Source: Terfezia claveryi (lineage: Eukaryota > Ascomycota > Pezizomycetes > Pezizales > Pezizaceae). Taken from it: a stretch of 35,137 bases of DNA. The stretch lies in NCBI GenBank assembly GCA_015179025.1, contig WHUX01000379.1, positions 1 to 35,137 on the forward strand. The letters are read 5' to 3'. Below, piece after piece: positions 21,561 through 30,250 of this stretch. Below the pieces are notes generated by a model. That model saw nothing but the letters and a program-made list of their open reading frames with translations. It searched no databases and was not told the origin of the DNA. Position 1 is the first letter of the stretch. Each line of letters begins with the position of its first letter. The translations under genes and the position numbers were made by a program.

Positions 21561-21902
21561 ATGGTCTTGCGGTTGAGAGCACATGCAACCAAGCAAGAAC
21601 AGGATGCTAGAAAGAAGGCGGAATTCCTTGTGGACTTCATTCGGAAAACCGTGGGAATCACTAAAAGACGGAGGTTCGCCACAAACTGGCCATTGGTTAC
21701 CTCGGGAACCCGCAAAAGCGAAGTAAGAAGGGAAGCCGATAGGACCGCGGATAAATTAATCCCAGAGACAAAAGTACAAGTTACCAAGGGCCACAAAGCC
21801 ACTCCGTATAGTTTTATCTTACTGGCTCCTAAGGGGGAAAGCGGGAGGCTTATATATATATGCGAGAAACTCATACTTTTGGAGACTTATATATACAGTT
21901 AG
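21561..21902 (+). other. Open frame of unknown function between repeats
   Basis: 113 codons, basic, starting ATG at 21561 just after a T11/A8 tract. It is rich in Lys/Arg/Glu (ARKKAEFLVDFIRKTVG). It lies upstream of the Gypsy fragment and could be degraded retrotransposon sequence, but no motif identifies it. Confidence 0.25.
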
Positions 21903-22041
21903 GTGGCAAAGAATTTGGTACCCTGCATAACAGGAGGCGAGTATGCAGTGTGCTTTAAACTTATAATATATATACTAAATATATGCTAATATAGGACTCT
22001 GATATAAGGGAGGTACCCATAACAGTGCAGTACGCTTTAAA

Positions 22042-22268
22042 CTATCCCCAAAATGGATAGGCCCCTTCTTCATTATCAGTTATACACCTTGGAGTCAAAA
22101 TGCTAAACTTGACTTCACTGACTTTCCTGACCTTAACAACATTAACAATTCTTTCCACACCTCACTCCTCAAACCCTTCTTCCCTAACCCAATTCAACTG
22201 TTCCCTTCTAGGAATCTAGAACAACCAGGACCAGTTAAGGAAGATAGGTATGAAGTAGAAAGAGTCTT
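22042..22268 (+). pseudogene. Ty3/Gypsy chromovirus pol fragment: integrase tail and start of chromodomain
   Basis: The reading frame gives LSPKWIGPFFI, the GPF/Y-type integrase C-terminal module. NSFHTSLLKPFFPN follows, equivalent to the usual FHVSLLKP, and then the chromodomain start EDRYEVERVL. Chromodomain integrases direct insertion into heterochromatin. The frame is cut within the chromodomain by the 3' end of the LINE at 22267-23105. Upstream frames are decayed, with a short duplicated block (AGTGTGCTTTAAACT and AGTACGCTTTAAACT). No LTR can be assigned to it with confidence. Confidence 0.85.
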
Positions 22269-23105
22269 AAACTCATTACTCCAATTCGGTCCCAGTAAGG
22301 GGACATGAGGAGCCACCGGAAGGCGCGAATATGCCAGCCCAGACAGAGCTAAGTAAAACACAAAACAGAATTTGAAACAGAATCATATCCGCCCTCTATG
22401 GCCCTCTCCTGCCAGCCATTCGTCTCTACCAGTATATAAGAAACCGAAAAAGGCCTCCACCGCATCCCAGTCCTCCCCATCCTCCTTTTTGACCCAAATA
22501 GGGCGATTGAGATCTTCCCAGACCTTTTAACCACCCACAGCCAGCCTCTGCTCTTTGAGATCTGGACAATGGAAAATAAATGTTCCCCATCTTGCGTGTG
22601 GTGCCCGCAATGACAAGTGCTAGAATCCCATTTTCCGATTTTATGGAGCCAGTGTTTTTATAAACCTTTGCCCCGTTCTCAACCATCTGTAAGCACTGAG
22701 TACATGTCGATTCCACTAAGATCTCCTGGTCCCGAAGCCTTTCTTTATCCCAGCTTCGCTCCTCTTGGACTCGGAACTTGCTCTGATTCCTCCTTCCGTT
22801 ACGTTTGAGATGGCTGACGACACCTGTCCTAGAGCTGAACTGAAGGCTGTTAAGTTGTCGCCCTCCTCACTCCCCTTGATACCAATCTAGAATGAGAGGG
22901 GCCGTGTTTTCTTTTGCGTCTAAGTGGAGAGCCGGTCCGGGGCATGCCTGCGAAGGCTTATCTAGGACGGGGAGGCCGGTTAGAGGGCATGGCGCAGGGA
23001 TATTTCTTTGGCTCCGCTTATGTAGCCCATCGTTCCGTGGGTGTACCGAGTCTATTGAGGGGCTGCCTCACAGTCTTGGGACCTATAGATGTATAGAGTT
23101 CAGAA
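22267..23105 (-). mobile_element. 5'-truncated LINE copy inserted in the Gypsy chromodomain
   Basis: It has a full 3' terminus at 22267-22310 (ACTCATTACTCCAATTCGGT, then the GGAGCCACCGG block) and a tail with the finger region decayed (22400-22620). RNase H remains lie up to about 23105, where YLGPKTVRQPLNRLGTPTER-like sequence is recognisable. The 3' UTR is very short compared with the main copy. It interrupts the frame ending YEVERVL. Confidence 0.8.
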
Positions 23106-23236
23106 AAAAATTTAAAAAAAAAGCTGGCTCTACACGTATAATTGAAGTTTGTTGAAAGCATATCGTGGTCTTGGCTTGCATATGTGCTTGGCGGCACGGT
23201 TCAGATATGTATTTGCGGAGACATTACCGGTGATGG

Positions 23237-23250
23237 TAGTTTGGTTGGCA
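23237..23250 (-). repeat. X micro-insertion 2 with 9-bp near-direct repeats
   Basis: TAGTTTGGTTGGCA lies between CGGTGATGG (23228-23236) and CGATGATGG (23251-23259), an 8/9 match. The motif has one change from TAGTCTGGTTGGCAC. Confidence 0.6.
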
Positions 23251-23335
23251 CGATGATGGCAACATCATTTTATTCGCATTAAGAGGAACGTGCAGATACC
23301 TTGGCGATGTTCACTCTCAAAGCAACTTCCCCCTA

Positions 23336-23354
23336 GTTTGTGCCAACCAGACTA
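23336..23354 (+). repeat. X micro-insertion 3 with 10-bp direct repeats
   Basis: GTTTGTGCCAACCAGACTA is flanked by CTTCCCCCTA (23326-23335) and CTTCCCCCCTA (23355-23365), which differ by one C. Confidence 0.7.
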
Positions 23355-23399
23355 CTTCCCCCCTAAACGCACACAGACCTAGAAGCCAACATCGCCTAC

Positions 23400-23409
23400 A
23401 ACCAGACTA
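23400..23409 (+). repeat. X micro-insertion 4 (10 bp) with 9-bp direct repeats
   Basis: AACCAGACTA lies between ATCGCCTAC (23391-23399) and ATCGCCCAC (23410-23418), an 8/9 match. The truncation point is the same as in copy 1. Confidence 0.6.
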
Positions 23410-23457
23410 ATCGCCCACCAGCATTGGCATTACAGAATAGACCCAGAGATTGAGATA

Positions 23458-23883
23458 ATGGCCAAGGTCAAGAACAAAGTACTAAATTTAAAGCAGGCAG
23501 ATTCTTATACCCTCCCCTCTTCTTTTATTCCCTTCCCCGTTTCCAGCGAACAAGCCCGTCTTATCCCTCTCCGCTTAGCTTGGGCACCCTCTATTTTTTC
23601 AGCCCTCTCAAAAACCCTGCCTCTCCCGCACCAGGAGAATAAAAACAAGAGGCCAGTAATAAAAGACAGGGAGAGAGAGCCCGAGGCACCACCGTAAGTT
23701 CATCCAGACAGCTGGCACAGAGATACAAGGAACCAGCGGGACCTTGCACATCAGCACGATCTCGGAGGGCATCTACCCTTAAAACAGGACAACCCCCAGA
23801 GTCTCCGAGGAAAGGAAGAATACAAGCACAAGCCATAGTCCTCTACATGCGACTCCAACAAAGTACAAGGCTAGTCTGATGGA
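23458..23883 (+). pseudogene. Broken hypothetical ORF, product unknown
   Basis: A 79-codon frame from ATG 23458 (MAKVKNKVLNLKQADSYTLP) ends at 23697. A shift of one phase near 23693 continues it as SSSRQLAQRYKEPAGP and a Ser/Arg/Pro-rich basic tail to TGA near 23883. The joint composition suggests one basic protein of about 140 residues with a single indel. The block GTAAGT at the break could also be a splice donor. No family is recognised. Confidence 0.3.
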
Positions 23884-24569
23884 CCGCTGATTGAGGAACA
23901 AAATGAAGGGAAAGCATTCTGCTATCTGAGAGAAGCACACAGAAGGGTCGGGAAGTGGCCGTCGTCACTAGTGTAGGATGAAGTTGACATCTGGTCTTCC
24001 GCATTAGGGATGATGATTGTTGAGCTTTGTTGACTCCACTTGAGCACTAGTCTAATGAAAATGTTGTTTACTTCTCTTCATCACCAGGGCTTGGCCTCAC
24101 TATATACCATGTACATAGTATGCGTAGGTGGTAGATTAGATTGCCTGAACCTTGATATCACCTGTTTCATACCGTCCCGAGGGTTGTGCATACGGGTACT
24201 GAGTATTTTCTTTCCAAAAAAAAAAAGGGCCCCTCTAGAATATTCTAGAGAGAGTTGCAAAATTACGGAAATTATCCTTCCCTACTAATAAGAACCCACT
24301 TTGAAGCCATTCTCCCTTGTAGTTATGATACTAGGAATGATATTAAGAGATCGGGCCTAATCTTCGCCACCTCTCACCCCCCTTCCTTAGAAAAGATAGG
24401 ACCACCCCAATATGCGTTTTTTATAATTGGTGAACTATTTTCAATTTAAATAGAAAGTTAGTGGCTAATGGTAGAATAGCGAGGTGAGCAAAACATACCC
24501 AGTATTTCAAAAATTGGGTATGGGGCAACATTTTACAGACAGTTTTCCTCGCCAACAACGTTTCCCCCC
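23884..24569 (+). other. Gene-free stretch with an 18-bp perfect palindrome
   Basis: No supported gene. CTCTAGAATATTCTAGAG at 24233-24250 is a perfect palindrome preceded by an A-rich run. A weak X-like block CCGAGGGTTGTGC lies near 24178. Confidence 0.5.
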
Positions 24570-24578
24570 CTCCCAACC

Positions 24579-24606
24579 TACCGAGGGGCTTGTGCCAACT
24601 AGACTA
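24579..24606 (+). repeat. X micro-insertion 5, longest form (28 bp)
   Basis: The insert starts TACCGAGGGGC and ends TTGTGCCAACTAGACTA. It lies between CTCCCAACC (24570-24578) and CCCCCAACC (24607-24615), an 8/9 match. The low-complexity C-rich flank weakens the duplication call. Confidence 0.5.
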
Positions 24607-24615
24607 CCCCCAACC

Positions 24616-25129
24616 CAATCCCCATATTAACTTTTTCATCGCTGTCGCTCCAATTACCCCTGTTCCAATTGTCAAACCTACCACGTATTTGCAGAAAAAT
24701 CAAGGATTTGATCACAGTATTCACTGGTTCTGATGTTGCATCCCCATAAAGATTTTTGGCAAGACCACACCAATATTTCTGCCAGGGAAATACAACCAGT
24801 TAATAACATTAGTACTCCTTTCATTCTGCGAGGGATATTCCGAAATTTAAATATATAACAGTTTGGATACAAGAAATGAATCGTCACAGATTCAAGATAA
24901 TTTCTACCCTTCTAGTAGGTGAGTTATTATAGTTGGAAGTTGACTAGTATTGCCTTAGAATCGCGAGTTCTAGAGCCCCACTATAATATAGCTGTGTGCT
25001 TGATCGAGACTACTGTGTGCTATCATTTATTGATTCCTCACTGCTGCCCTCGTTACCTAATACAACTTCGGAGTTTTAGAAGAAAGTAGAGTTTCCGGGA
25101 AAACGCTCGTACTTGGGTCTCGATTAAGG
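24616..25129 (+). other. Gene-free stretch
   Basis: AT-rich, no recognised gene, repeat or RNA. It lies between X copies 5 and 6, which are inverted relative to each other and could also be read as ends of a 564-bp element. I see no outer target duplication for that reading. Confidence 0.4.
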
Positions 25130-25138
25130 GTGGCCTCA

Positions 25139-25162
25139 TAGTCTGGTTGGCACAATACCTTC
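25139..25162 (-). repeat. X micro-insertion 6 with short direct repeats and a decayed second copy
   Basis: TAGTCTGGTTGGCACAA followed by TACCTTC lies between GTGGCCTCA (25130-25138) and ACAGCCTCA (25163-25171), which share GCCTCA. Directly after it GAGTCTGATTGGGACAA (about 25174-25190) looks like a decayed second copy. Confidence 0.5.
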
Positions 25163-25210
25163 ACAGCCTCAGGAGTCTGATTGGGACAACTAGTGGTGTC
25201 ATACTGCGCC

Positions 25211-25855
25211 TGCCCATAAGGTAGCCAAGCCCGCTGAGCCAAGCCCGCTCCCCCACAGACTACACAATTCTTGGCAGAGTCCCAAAAATCCTATAAAAAC
25301 CCCGTTCCCCCCCATTCCTTCCTCTCTTCTTCTCTCCTCGGTCTCCAGCTACCTCGCATCCAACAGGTCTGCTAACGCCTCGAGCTCCGCGGTATTAAGT
25401 TACCGGCTGGCTACCGACTCAGTACCCGAAGAAGCCACCCCGCATTCAATGAGTCTGCTAACAACTCGTGGTTGACGTTGAGTAAGGATGGGAAGTGAGA
25501 AAACGAACATAAAAGTTTGTCTGATTGACATAAAAAGTGGATCTCAGTGTAGAGTGTCTTTCTTTTGTTATCAAGAGACCTAAACAGGTATGAGATGTGG
25601 AAGCTCAGGTTTGCATAAGTAGAATCTTAATGGAAAGGGGAGTCGTATGGGAATGGAGGAAGAAAGAGAACGGAACCTGCGCTATGAAGTTCATCACCTT
25701 GACGTTGGTGCGCAGGCTCCCTATATCAAATAGGGTCTAAGAAGAACTTCAGTATGTATTTAGTCACTTGTATTTAGTTAAAGATATATAACTAAAAAAT
25801 ATTATTTATCAACGGTTATGTATCAACCAGATCGTGATATACCATATTGACTTTT
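25211..25855 (+). repeat. LTR-like repeat family P, copy C
   Basis: Nearly identical to copy A across the core (from about 25555 to 25750), with TATAAAA at 25292-25298 and a CT-rich leader. Its right end is cut by the LINE 3' terminus at 25856. The AT-rich tail has diverged from copy A much more than the core. At 25255-25262 it has CAGACTA, absent from copy A. Confidence 0.75.
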
Positions 25856-26010
25856 TTTCAAGGTTTTTCTTAATTTTAATACTCAGTACACATTTGGTCC
25901 CGACAGGGAGGACACCCGGAAACCGGATAGATTGCAAGTTAATCTGGCGGATATCATTTATACCGCAGCATGAACGCAAATGCCAATTGGCGAGGAGATG
26001 AGCAGACCAT
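25856..26010 (-). mobile_element. Short LINE 3'-end fragment
   Basis: TTAATACTCAGTACACATTTG and ACCCGGAAACCGG, CAAGTTAATCTGGCGG, and TGCCAATTGGCGAGGAGATG match the 3' UTR of the copy at 32588-32770. It is inserted at the end of LTR-like copy C. Confidence 0.75.
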
Positions 26011-26125
26011 GAGAAAAACTAATATGAATCAAAAAGTTATCACCACCAAGAGTCTTGGACATTCTGATAGTCTCGTGTACGAAACCGAGAGTAAGTTGGA
26101 AAATGCGTAGTCTGGCCTGTTAAGT

Positions 26126-26175
26126 ACACAGGCTTGAGCCGGCTCCATACAGGTCATTGCAACCGTGAATTTTAA
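26126..26175 (+). repeat. Fragment of the hAT-like element end
   Basis: CACAGGCTTGAGCCGGCTCC and CATTGCAACCGTGAA match the subterminal part of the element at 28020 (CACAGGCTCGAGCCCGG and CGTTGCAACCGCGAA). Confidence 0.5.
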
Positions 26176-26380
26176 TAAAACGCAATTCTATGCTGTAAAG
26201 CATGGCTTGGAGTTCTGGAAGTGACGCTGGAAGATCCTTTAGACGAACAGTCGCTTGGTAGTTTGAATGAAGTACCCCTGCAGGCCTACTAGTGAGCAGC
26301 CACCGTCTAGTGATCACCCCTGCAAACCCCCCTGCAACAGCGTCTCCAGCCACAACTCATGATATATCATGAGCCTAGTG

Positions 26381-26917
26381 TTTAAGAGATAAAGGAGGGA
26401 GGTATAGGCAGCAGTGAGATCCAAAAGTCCACTGAAGGATAATACGAATGAGCGAAGTGAGATTGTCACGTAGAGAAGAGTATATAGAAGTGAAGAGATG
26501 TATTGCAGCGAAGAGATGCGCTGTTCTGTGATTCATATCTCTATCCAACAGGAAACGAACGAGATATATATACATGAATGAACGTACATAAGAAAGTGAA
26601 GAAGAAGAAGGACATATGAGTAGCACGCAATGCCTGTGAAGGCCGAAGCACGCAATGCCTGTGAAGGCCGATGCTTGCCATATGATCTGCAGGCCAGAGC
26701 ACGCAATGCCTGTGAAGGCCGAAGCACGCAATGCCTGAGAAGGCCGTTGCTTGCCATAAGATCTGCAGGCCAGAGCACGCAATGCCTGTGAAGGCCGAAG
26801 CACGCAATGCCTGAGAAGACCGTTGCTTGCCATAAGATCTGCAGGCCGAAGGTCGCTGCGTGTGGAATAGCAAGGCATGAGCGGAATGAATGAATGTACG
26901 GCATTCAATCACTAACA
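26381..26917 (-). repeat. LTR-like family G insertion, copy 1, with 5-bp TSD
   Basis: It is flanked by TAGTG at 26376-26380 and 26918-26922. The uninterrupted equivalent site is present in the right arm near 29073, which proves insertion. In minus orientation it starts TGTTAGTGATTG and ends CTCTTAAA. It contains a tandem array (26623-26850) and a TATATATCTCG block. Size, 5-bp TSD, TG start and lack of ORF fit a solo LTR, although the end lacks a clear CA. Confidence 0.8.
26623..26850 (+). repeat. Tandem array, three 76-bp units each of three subunits
   Basis: Each unit is two copies of GCACGCAATGCCTGTGAAGG plus CCGA-type ends, followed by one GCTTGCCATAAGATCTGCAG subunit. 228 bp = 3 x 76. 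The array produces long but meaningless open frames in three minus-strand phases. Confidence 0.9.
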
Positions 26918-27353
26918 TAGTGATTCTGGCTAAATGCATATCTATGGAAACGAGTACGCTCTACAATCTGGTTGTGCTCACATCCCGCCAATATCAGCCA
27001 AAGACTCAATATCCCCCCTTCCAATATGACCTCACCGAAGACTGACCTCTCCCTCTCAACCCTCCGTATAGGCCAGGTACCCAGCGGGTGAGCCTGTGAC
27101 GACTAGAAGGCCATTACCTGGTATCTATATTCATTTCAAAACAGCCTCTAGGGCAGCAGCCTCGAATATGAGCAAACGGTATGCAATCAAATAAACTCCA
27201 AATGGCTATTTTAATAATTAACTAAATTTGCTCTATTTATGCTATCCTGGGCCCTCGTCTTTCCCCCCTCTATAGCCTTCTCTCCTTAGCATTCTCCATC
27301 ACTACGAAGAGGTCCCCAATAGCATTAAAACCTTCAATACTGCCCCCTTTCAA

Positions 27354-27925
27354 GAACTATGCCCCTAATAGCTAACTCCCGTTCTCTATCCTCTATAGGC
27401 CGAATTCTGCACAAATGAGCCCAAAACAACTAAAAGACCTATACCTAGCATCCATCTACAGCACTGAATGTGGAGCATGCAAAATGGTAAAATTGGAAGG
27501 TCTCAATTCGGGGCACTAAGCTTTCCAAATACGCACTTCCGAGAGCTGTTATCCAATCAACCAAATGCACCTTATCTATGCCCTCCTAAGATCTACCTGA
27601 TCCGAACCCTCCTCCAGAGCATTCTCAGCACCCCCGTAGAGGTCTCTAATAGCTCTGGGGCTCCAATAACCCCCATATTTTGGGCTCCAATGGTCGCACA
27701 CTATTGGCCTTTCTAGAGGCATTTTAGACCTTTGTATTGTAACCATGCACTCAGCTCAAGCATTACCAATATCAGCGCAAGCTACTGGAAGAGCACTGAG
27801 TTAAACACTTGGCTGGGCGCTAGGTTGGCACTAGGTTGGGCGCTAGGTTGGGCACTGGGTTGGATGTAGGCTGGTGGGGTTGGATGCTAGACTACATCAT
27901 TAGTTAGGCGTCTAGACTGACATTA
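27354..27925 (+). other. Loop segment of the inverted repeat, with a minisatellite
   Basis: No gene. A third, direct-orientation copy of the inner arm block is at about 27612-27685 (CATTCTCAGCACCCCCGTAG and CTCCAATAACCCCC). A minisatellite at about 27810-27862 has units near CTAGGTTGGGCG, including one CTAGGTTGGCAC. Confidence 0.55.
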
Positions 27926-27934
27926 GACCGAGCT

Positions 27935-27949
27935 TAGTCTGGTTGGCAC
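27935..27949 (-). repeat. X micro-insertion 7 (15 bp) with 9-bp direct repeats
   Basis: TAGTCTGGTTGGCAC lies between GACCGAGCT (27926-27934) and GACCAAGCT (27950-27958), an 8/9 match. Confidence 0.72.
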
Positions 27950-28019
27950 GACCAAGCTAGGTTAAATATTTGGAAATATGGAGCAGCGTGAGCAAATGGT
28001 TGATATAGGGGGTTGAAAC

Positions 28020-28579
28020 TACGCCTGGGCACGAGCCGAGCCGGCTCGAGCCCAAGGTTACACAGGCTCGAGCCCGGAGGTCGTTGCAACCGCGAAATAC
28101 CGAAGGTACCCGGGGAGTGGAAATCTTCAAAATGCGTTGGATTCCCACCCTTTCTTCTGTTGTTTTTTCATCTTAATAACACAACCTCCACCGGCAGTCC
28201 AGGAGTTCATTACCTCCCTTCAGAATTTACAACTACAATCGCTCAATTTCCGGCATAACCAACCATGCCTACCAACACAAGAGGAGGAAACTACACAAAT
28301 TGATAAAATCACCACTGTATCTCGCTATGGTTGGAACCTACAATTTGCTCGGTGGCTACAATATTGCAGTCCTATGTATTGTGCGATTTCGCTGCGGACT
28401 TTAGGTGGGCGATGAGGGTTGAAATTGATTCTGTCCTATTTACATGTCTGTTTATATCCGTATCTTTCATATTTCTGCGTCTTTCATATTTTCCAGGACC
28501 TATACACATATGTAGCGTACCTTGCAATTCTCGCGAGCCGGCTCGAGCCTGTATGCGAGCCGGCTCGTGCCCAGGCCTA
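28020..28579. mobile_element. Non-autonomous hAT-like element with 8-bp TSD
   Basis: It is flanked by GTTGAAAC at 28012-28019 and 28580-28587 (8/8). Terminal inverted repeats are TACGCCTGGGCACGAGCC (left) and, inverted, TAGGCCTGGGCACGAGCC (right), 17/18 alike. Subterminal regions repeat the palindromic motif GGCTCGAGCC at both ends. An 8-bp TSD, TA-G-CCTGGGCA-type ends and repeated subterminal motifs are established hAT features. The 560-bp interior has no transposase, so mobilisation would need a helper. It sits in the loop of the inverted repeat. Confidence 0.9.
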
Positions 28580-28637
28580 GTTGAAACGACTGCAGGGAAG
28601 ACCTGTAAACCCCTCAAGATGCAAGCGACCCAAGAGG

Positions 28638-29176
28638 CCAAAGGGGGGGTATTGGAGCTTTTAGAGCTATTGGGGACCTCTCTGTAGTGATTTGAGAATG
28701 CTGCGGAGGGTAGGCTATAGACGGGTGAAAGGCGAGGGCCTAGGGTAGCATAAATAGAGCAAATTTAGTTAATTATTAAAATAGCCATTTGGAGTTTTAT
28801 TTGATTGCATACCGTTTGCTCATATTCGAGGCTGCCGCCCTAGAGGCTGTTTTGAAATGAATATAGATACCAGGTAATGGCCTTCTAGTCGTCACAGGCT
28901 CACCCGCTGGGTACCTGGCCTATACGGGGGGTTGAGAGGGGAGAGGTCAGTCTTCGGCGAGGTCGTATTGGAAGAGGAGATATTGAGTCTTTGGCTGATA
29001 TTGGCGGGATGTGAGCACAACCAGATTGTAGAGCGTACTCGTTTCCATAGATATGCATTTAGCCAGAATCACCAGGCTCATGATATGTCATGAGTTGTGG
29101 CTGGAGACGCTGTTGCAGGGGGGTTTGCAGGGGTGATCACTAGACGGTGGCTGCTCACTAGTAGGCTTGCAGGGGT
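28638..29176 (-). repeat. Right arm of the large inverted repeat
   Basis: About 540 bp, the inverted partner of 26268-27353 without the G insertion. It shows the empty site (AGCCAGAATCACCAGGCTCA near 29062-29081). The near-palindrome CTCATGATATGTCATGAG is here; the left arm has the perfect form CTCATGATATATCATGAG. Confidence 0.85.
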
Positions 29177-29227
29177 ACTCGTTATGGAGGCAGGTGATAA
29201 GGATGACGATTGATATATAAATTTACT

Positions 29228-29700
29228 GCCCACCGAGACAGCCAAGCCTTGTAAGTATCTTTGGACGAGGTTTTTGTTTCGTCTAATTCCTACTAGCGCT
29301 TGACTTTTTCCACCTGTGGGTATTTTATTGTGAGGGTTTTGTTCCACCTGCGACTTGCTTTGTTGTGCTTTTTCGCGCCGAACCTGGCACATTAACTTGC
29401 CTTGTCCTGCATTCACCCAGGTTTCCGGTGGCTCCTAATGGTCCTCCTACTGGGATAACTAATGAGTACGGAGAATTTTTTTAAAAGAAAGAAAGAGTGA
29501 CATAGAGCCAAGCCTGCTCCATGGAACAAGATCCATTCCTTGGCAGAAATAAAATCTAATTTTATTGATATTATTTAGATATAAAATATGTATAACCTCC
29601 GCTCAACCACCCCCCATCTTTCATTACATTACGTAACCTTCGCCTCCTCAGAAAAATTCCCAGAAATCCTATAATCCTCTCACTCCTCTATTCTACTTTT
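29228..29700 (+). repeat. Decayed LTR-like family P fragment split by a LINE end
   Basis: TGCCCACCGAGACAGCCAAG at 29228 matches the family P start. After the LINE fragment it resumes with GAGCCAAGCCTGCTCC (near 29508), CCTTGGCAGA, and CAGAAATCCTATAAT plus a CT-rich stretch. An unrelated AT-rich piece lies between. Confidence 0.5.
29330..29485 (+). mobile_element. LINE 3'-end fragment, plus strand
   Basis: CTGGCACATTAACTTGCCTT and the GGTTTCCGGTGGCTCC block, then CTAATGAGTACGGAGAA followed by a T/A-rich tail, match the LINE terminus. Confidence 0.8.
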
Positions 29701-29713
29701 CTCTTCAACCACA

Positions 29714-29775
29714 TTTTTTTTTTTTTTTTTTTTTTTTGGAATATTCATTACCCCTATTCGGTCCAAGTAATCAAC
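29714..29775 (-). mobile_element. Minimal LINE 3' end with a 24-nt poly(A) tail
   Basis: T24 at 29714-29737 is followed by GGAATATTCATTACCCCTAT and TCGGTCCAAGTAAT, the inverted LINE terminus. It shows that LINE insertion here ended in poly(A) and was truncated to about 40 bp of element. Confidence 0.75.
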
Positions 29776-29931
29776 CACCTCGTAGCCAAGGGTTGGGGCC
29801 ATGAACGAAGTTCCCGCCTCGTTATCAACTGAAGCCACTTGCTATTTCTTACAATTGGTGCGCTGAAAACGAACCTGACATTCCTCTGGTCTGGACTACT
29901 ACGTCTAGAAAAAAAACATCATGTGAACTAC

Positions 29932-29948
29932 TTGTGCCAACCAGACTA
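29932..29948 (+). repeat. X micro-insertion 8 (17 bp) with perfect 9-bp direct repeats
   Basis: TTGTGCCAACCAGACTA is flanked immediately by GTGAACTAC at 29923-29931 and 29949-29957 (9/9). This is the cleanest example. Confidence 0.8.
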
Positions 29949-30250
29949 GTGAACTACGGCCAAGGTAATGTCTTGGCGCAACACAATCCCAACTTCTTAA
30001 AGCGAAACCTTTGGCTAATACAACGTGCGAAGAGACCGCCTTATACTTCTAGGAAACATTTTATGTTATTTCTGGTGGTCCATATGAGTTCTAACTCTCT
30101 TGTTCATTGTGACTGATTTGGACTCTGTAGGTGGTAGTCTCACTGTAGCGGTGAAGTAAACGATCCGGATAATCTATTTAGTTTCGAAGCAGAATTTAGT
30201 TGAGGTTTAAATTAAGCAACAACCTGTGGAAGGTCAAGCGAAACTGAATC

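Larger units (their letters stand above)
26268..27353 (+). repeat. Left arm of a large inverted repeat
   Basis: After removing the G insertion (26381-26922, including one TSD copy) this arm is about 540 bp. It matches the reverse complement of 28638-29176 nearly throughout. Landmarks are GTACCCCTGCAGGCCTAC (outer end), CCAGCCACAACTCATGATA, GATTCTGGCTAAATGCATA, GTATACC-type AT blocks, and GAGGTCCCCAATAGC (inner end). It may be the long TIR of a foldback or Mutator-like element; no outer TSD is visible. Confidence 0.85.

Noticed and set aside
23326..23365. X motifs as transposon excision footprints
   Set aside because: Footprints normally keep a few bases from both ends; here up to 28 bp with one constant end remain.
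24590..25155. A 566-bp DNA element bounded by inverted X motifs
   Set aside because: The ends match, but there is no outer target duplication, and each end instead has its own local direct repeat. X motifs elsewhere are solitary.
26375..26939. Open frames of 177, 132 and 123 codons on the minus strand
   Set aside because: They are read-through products of the 76-bp tandem array in three phases, inside a solo-LTR-like insertion.
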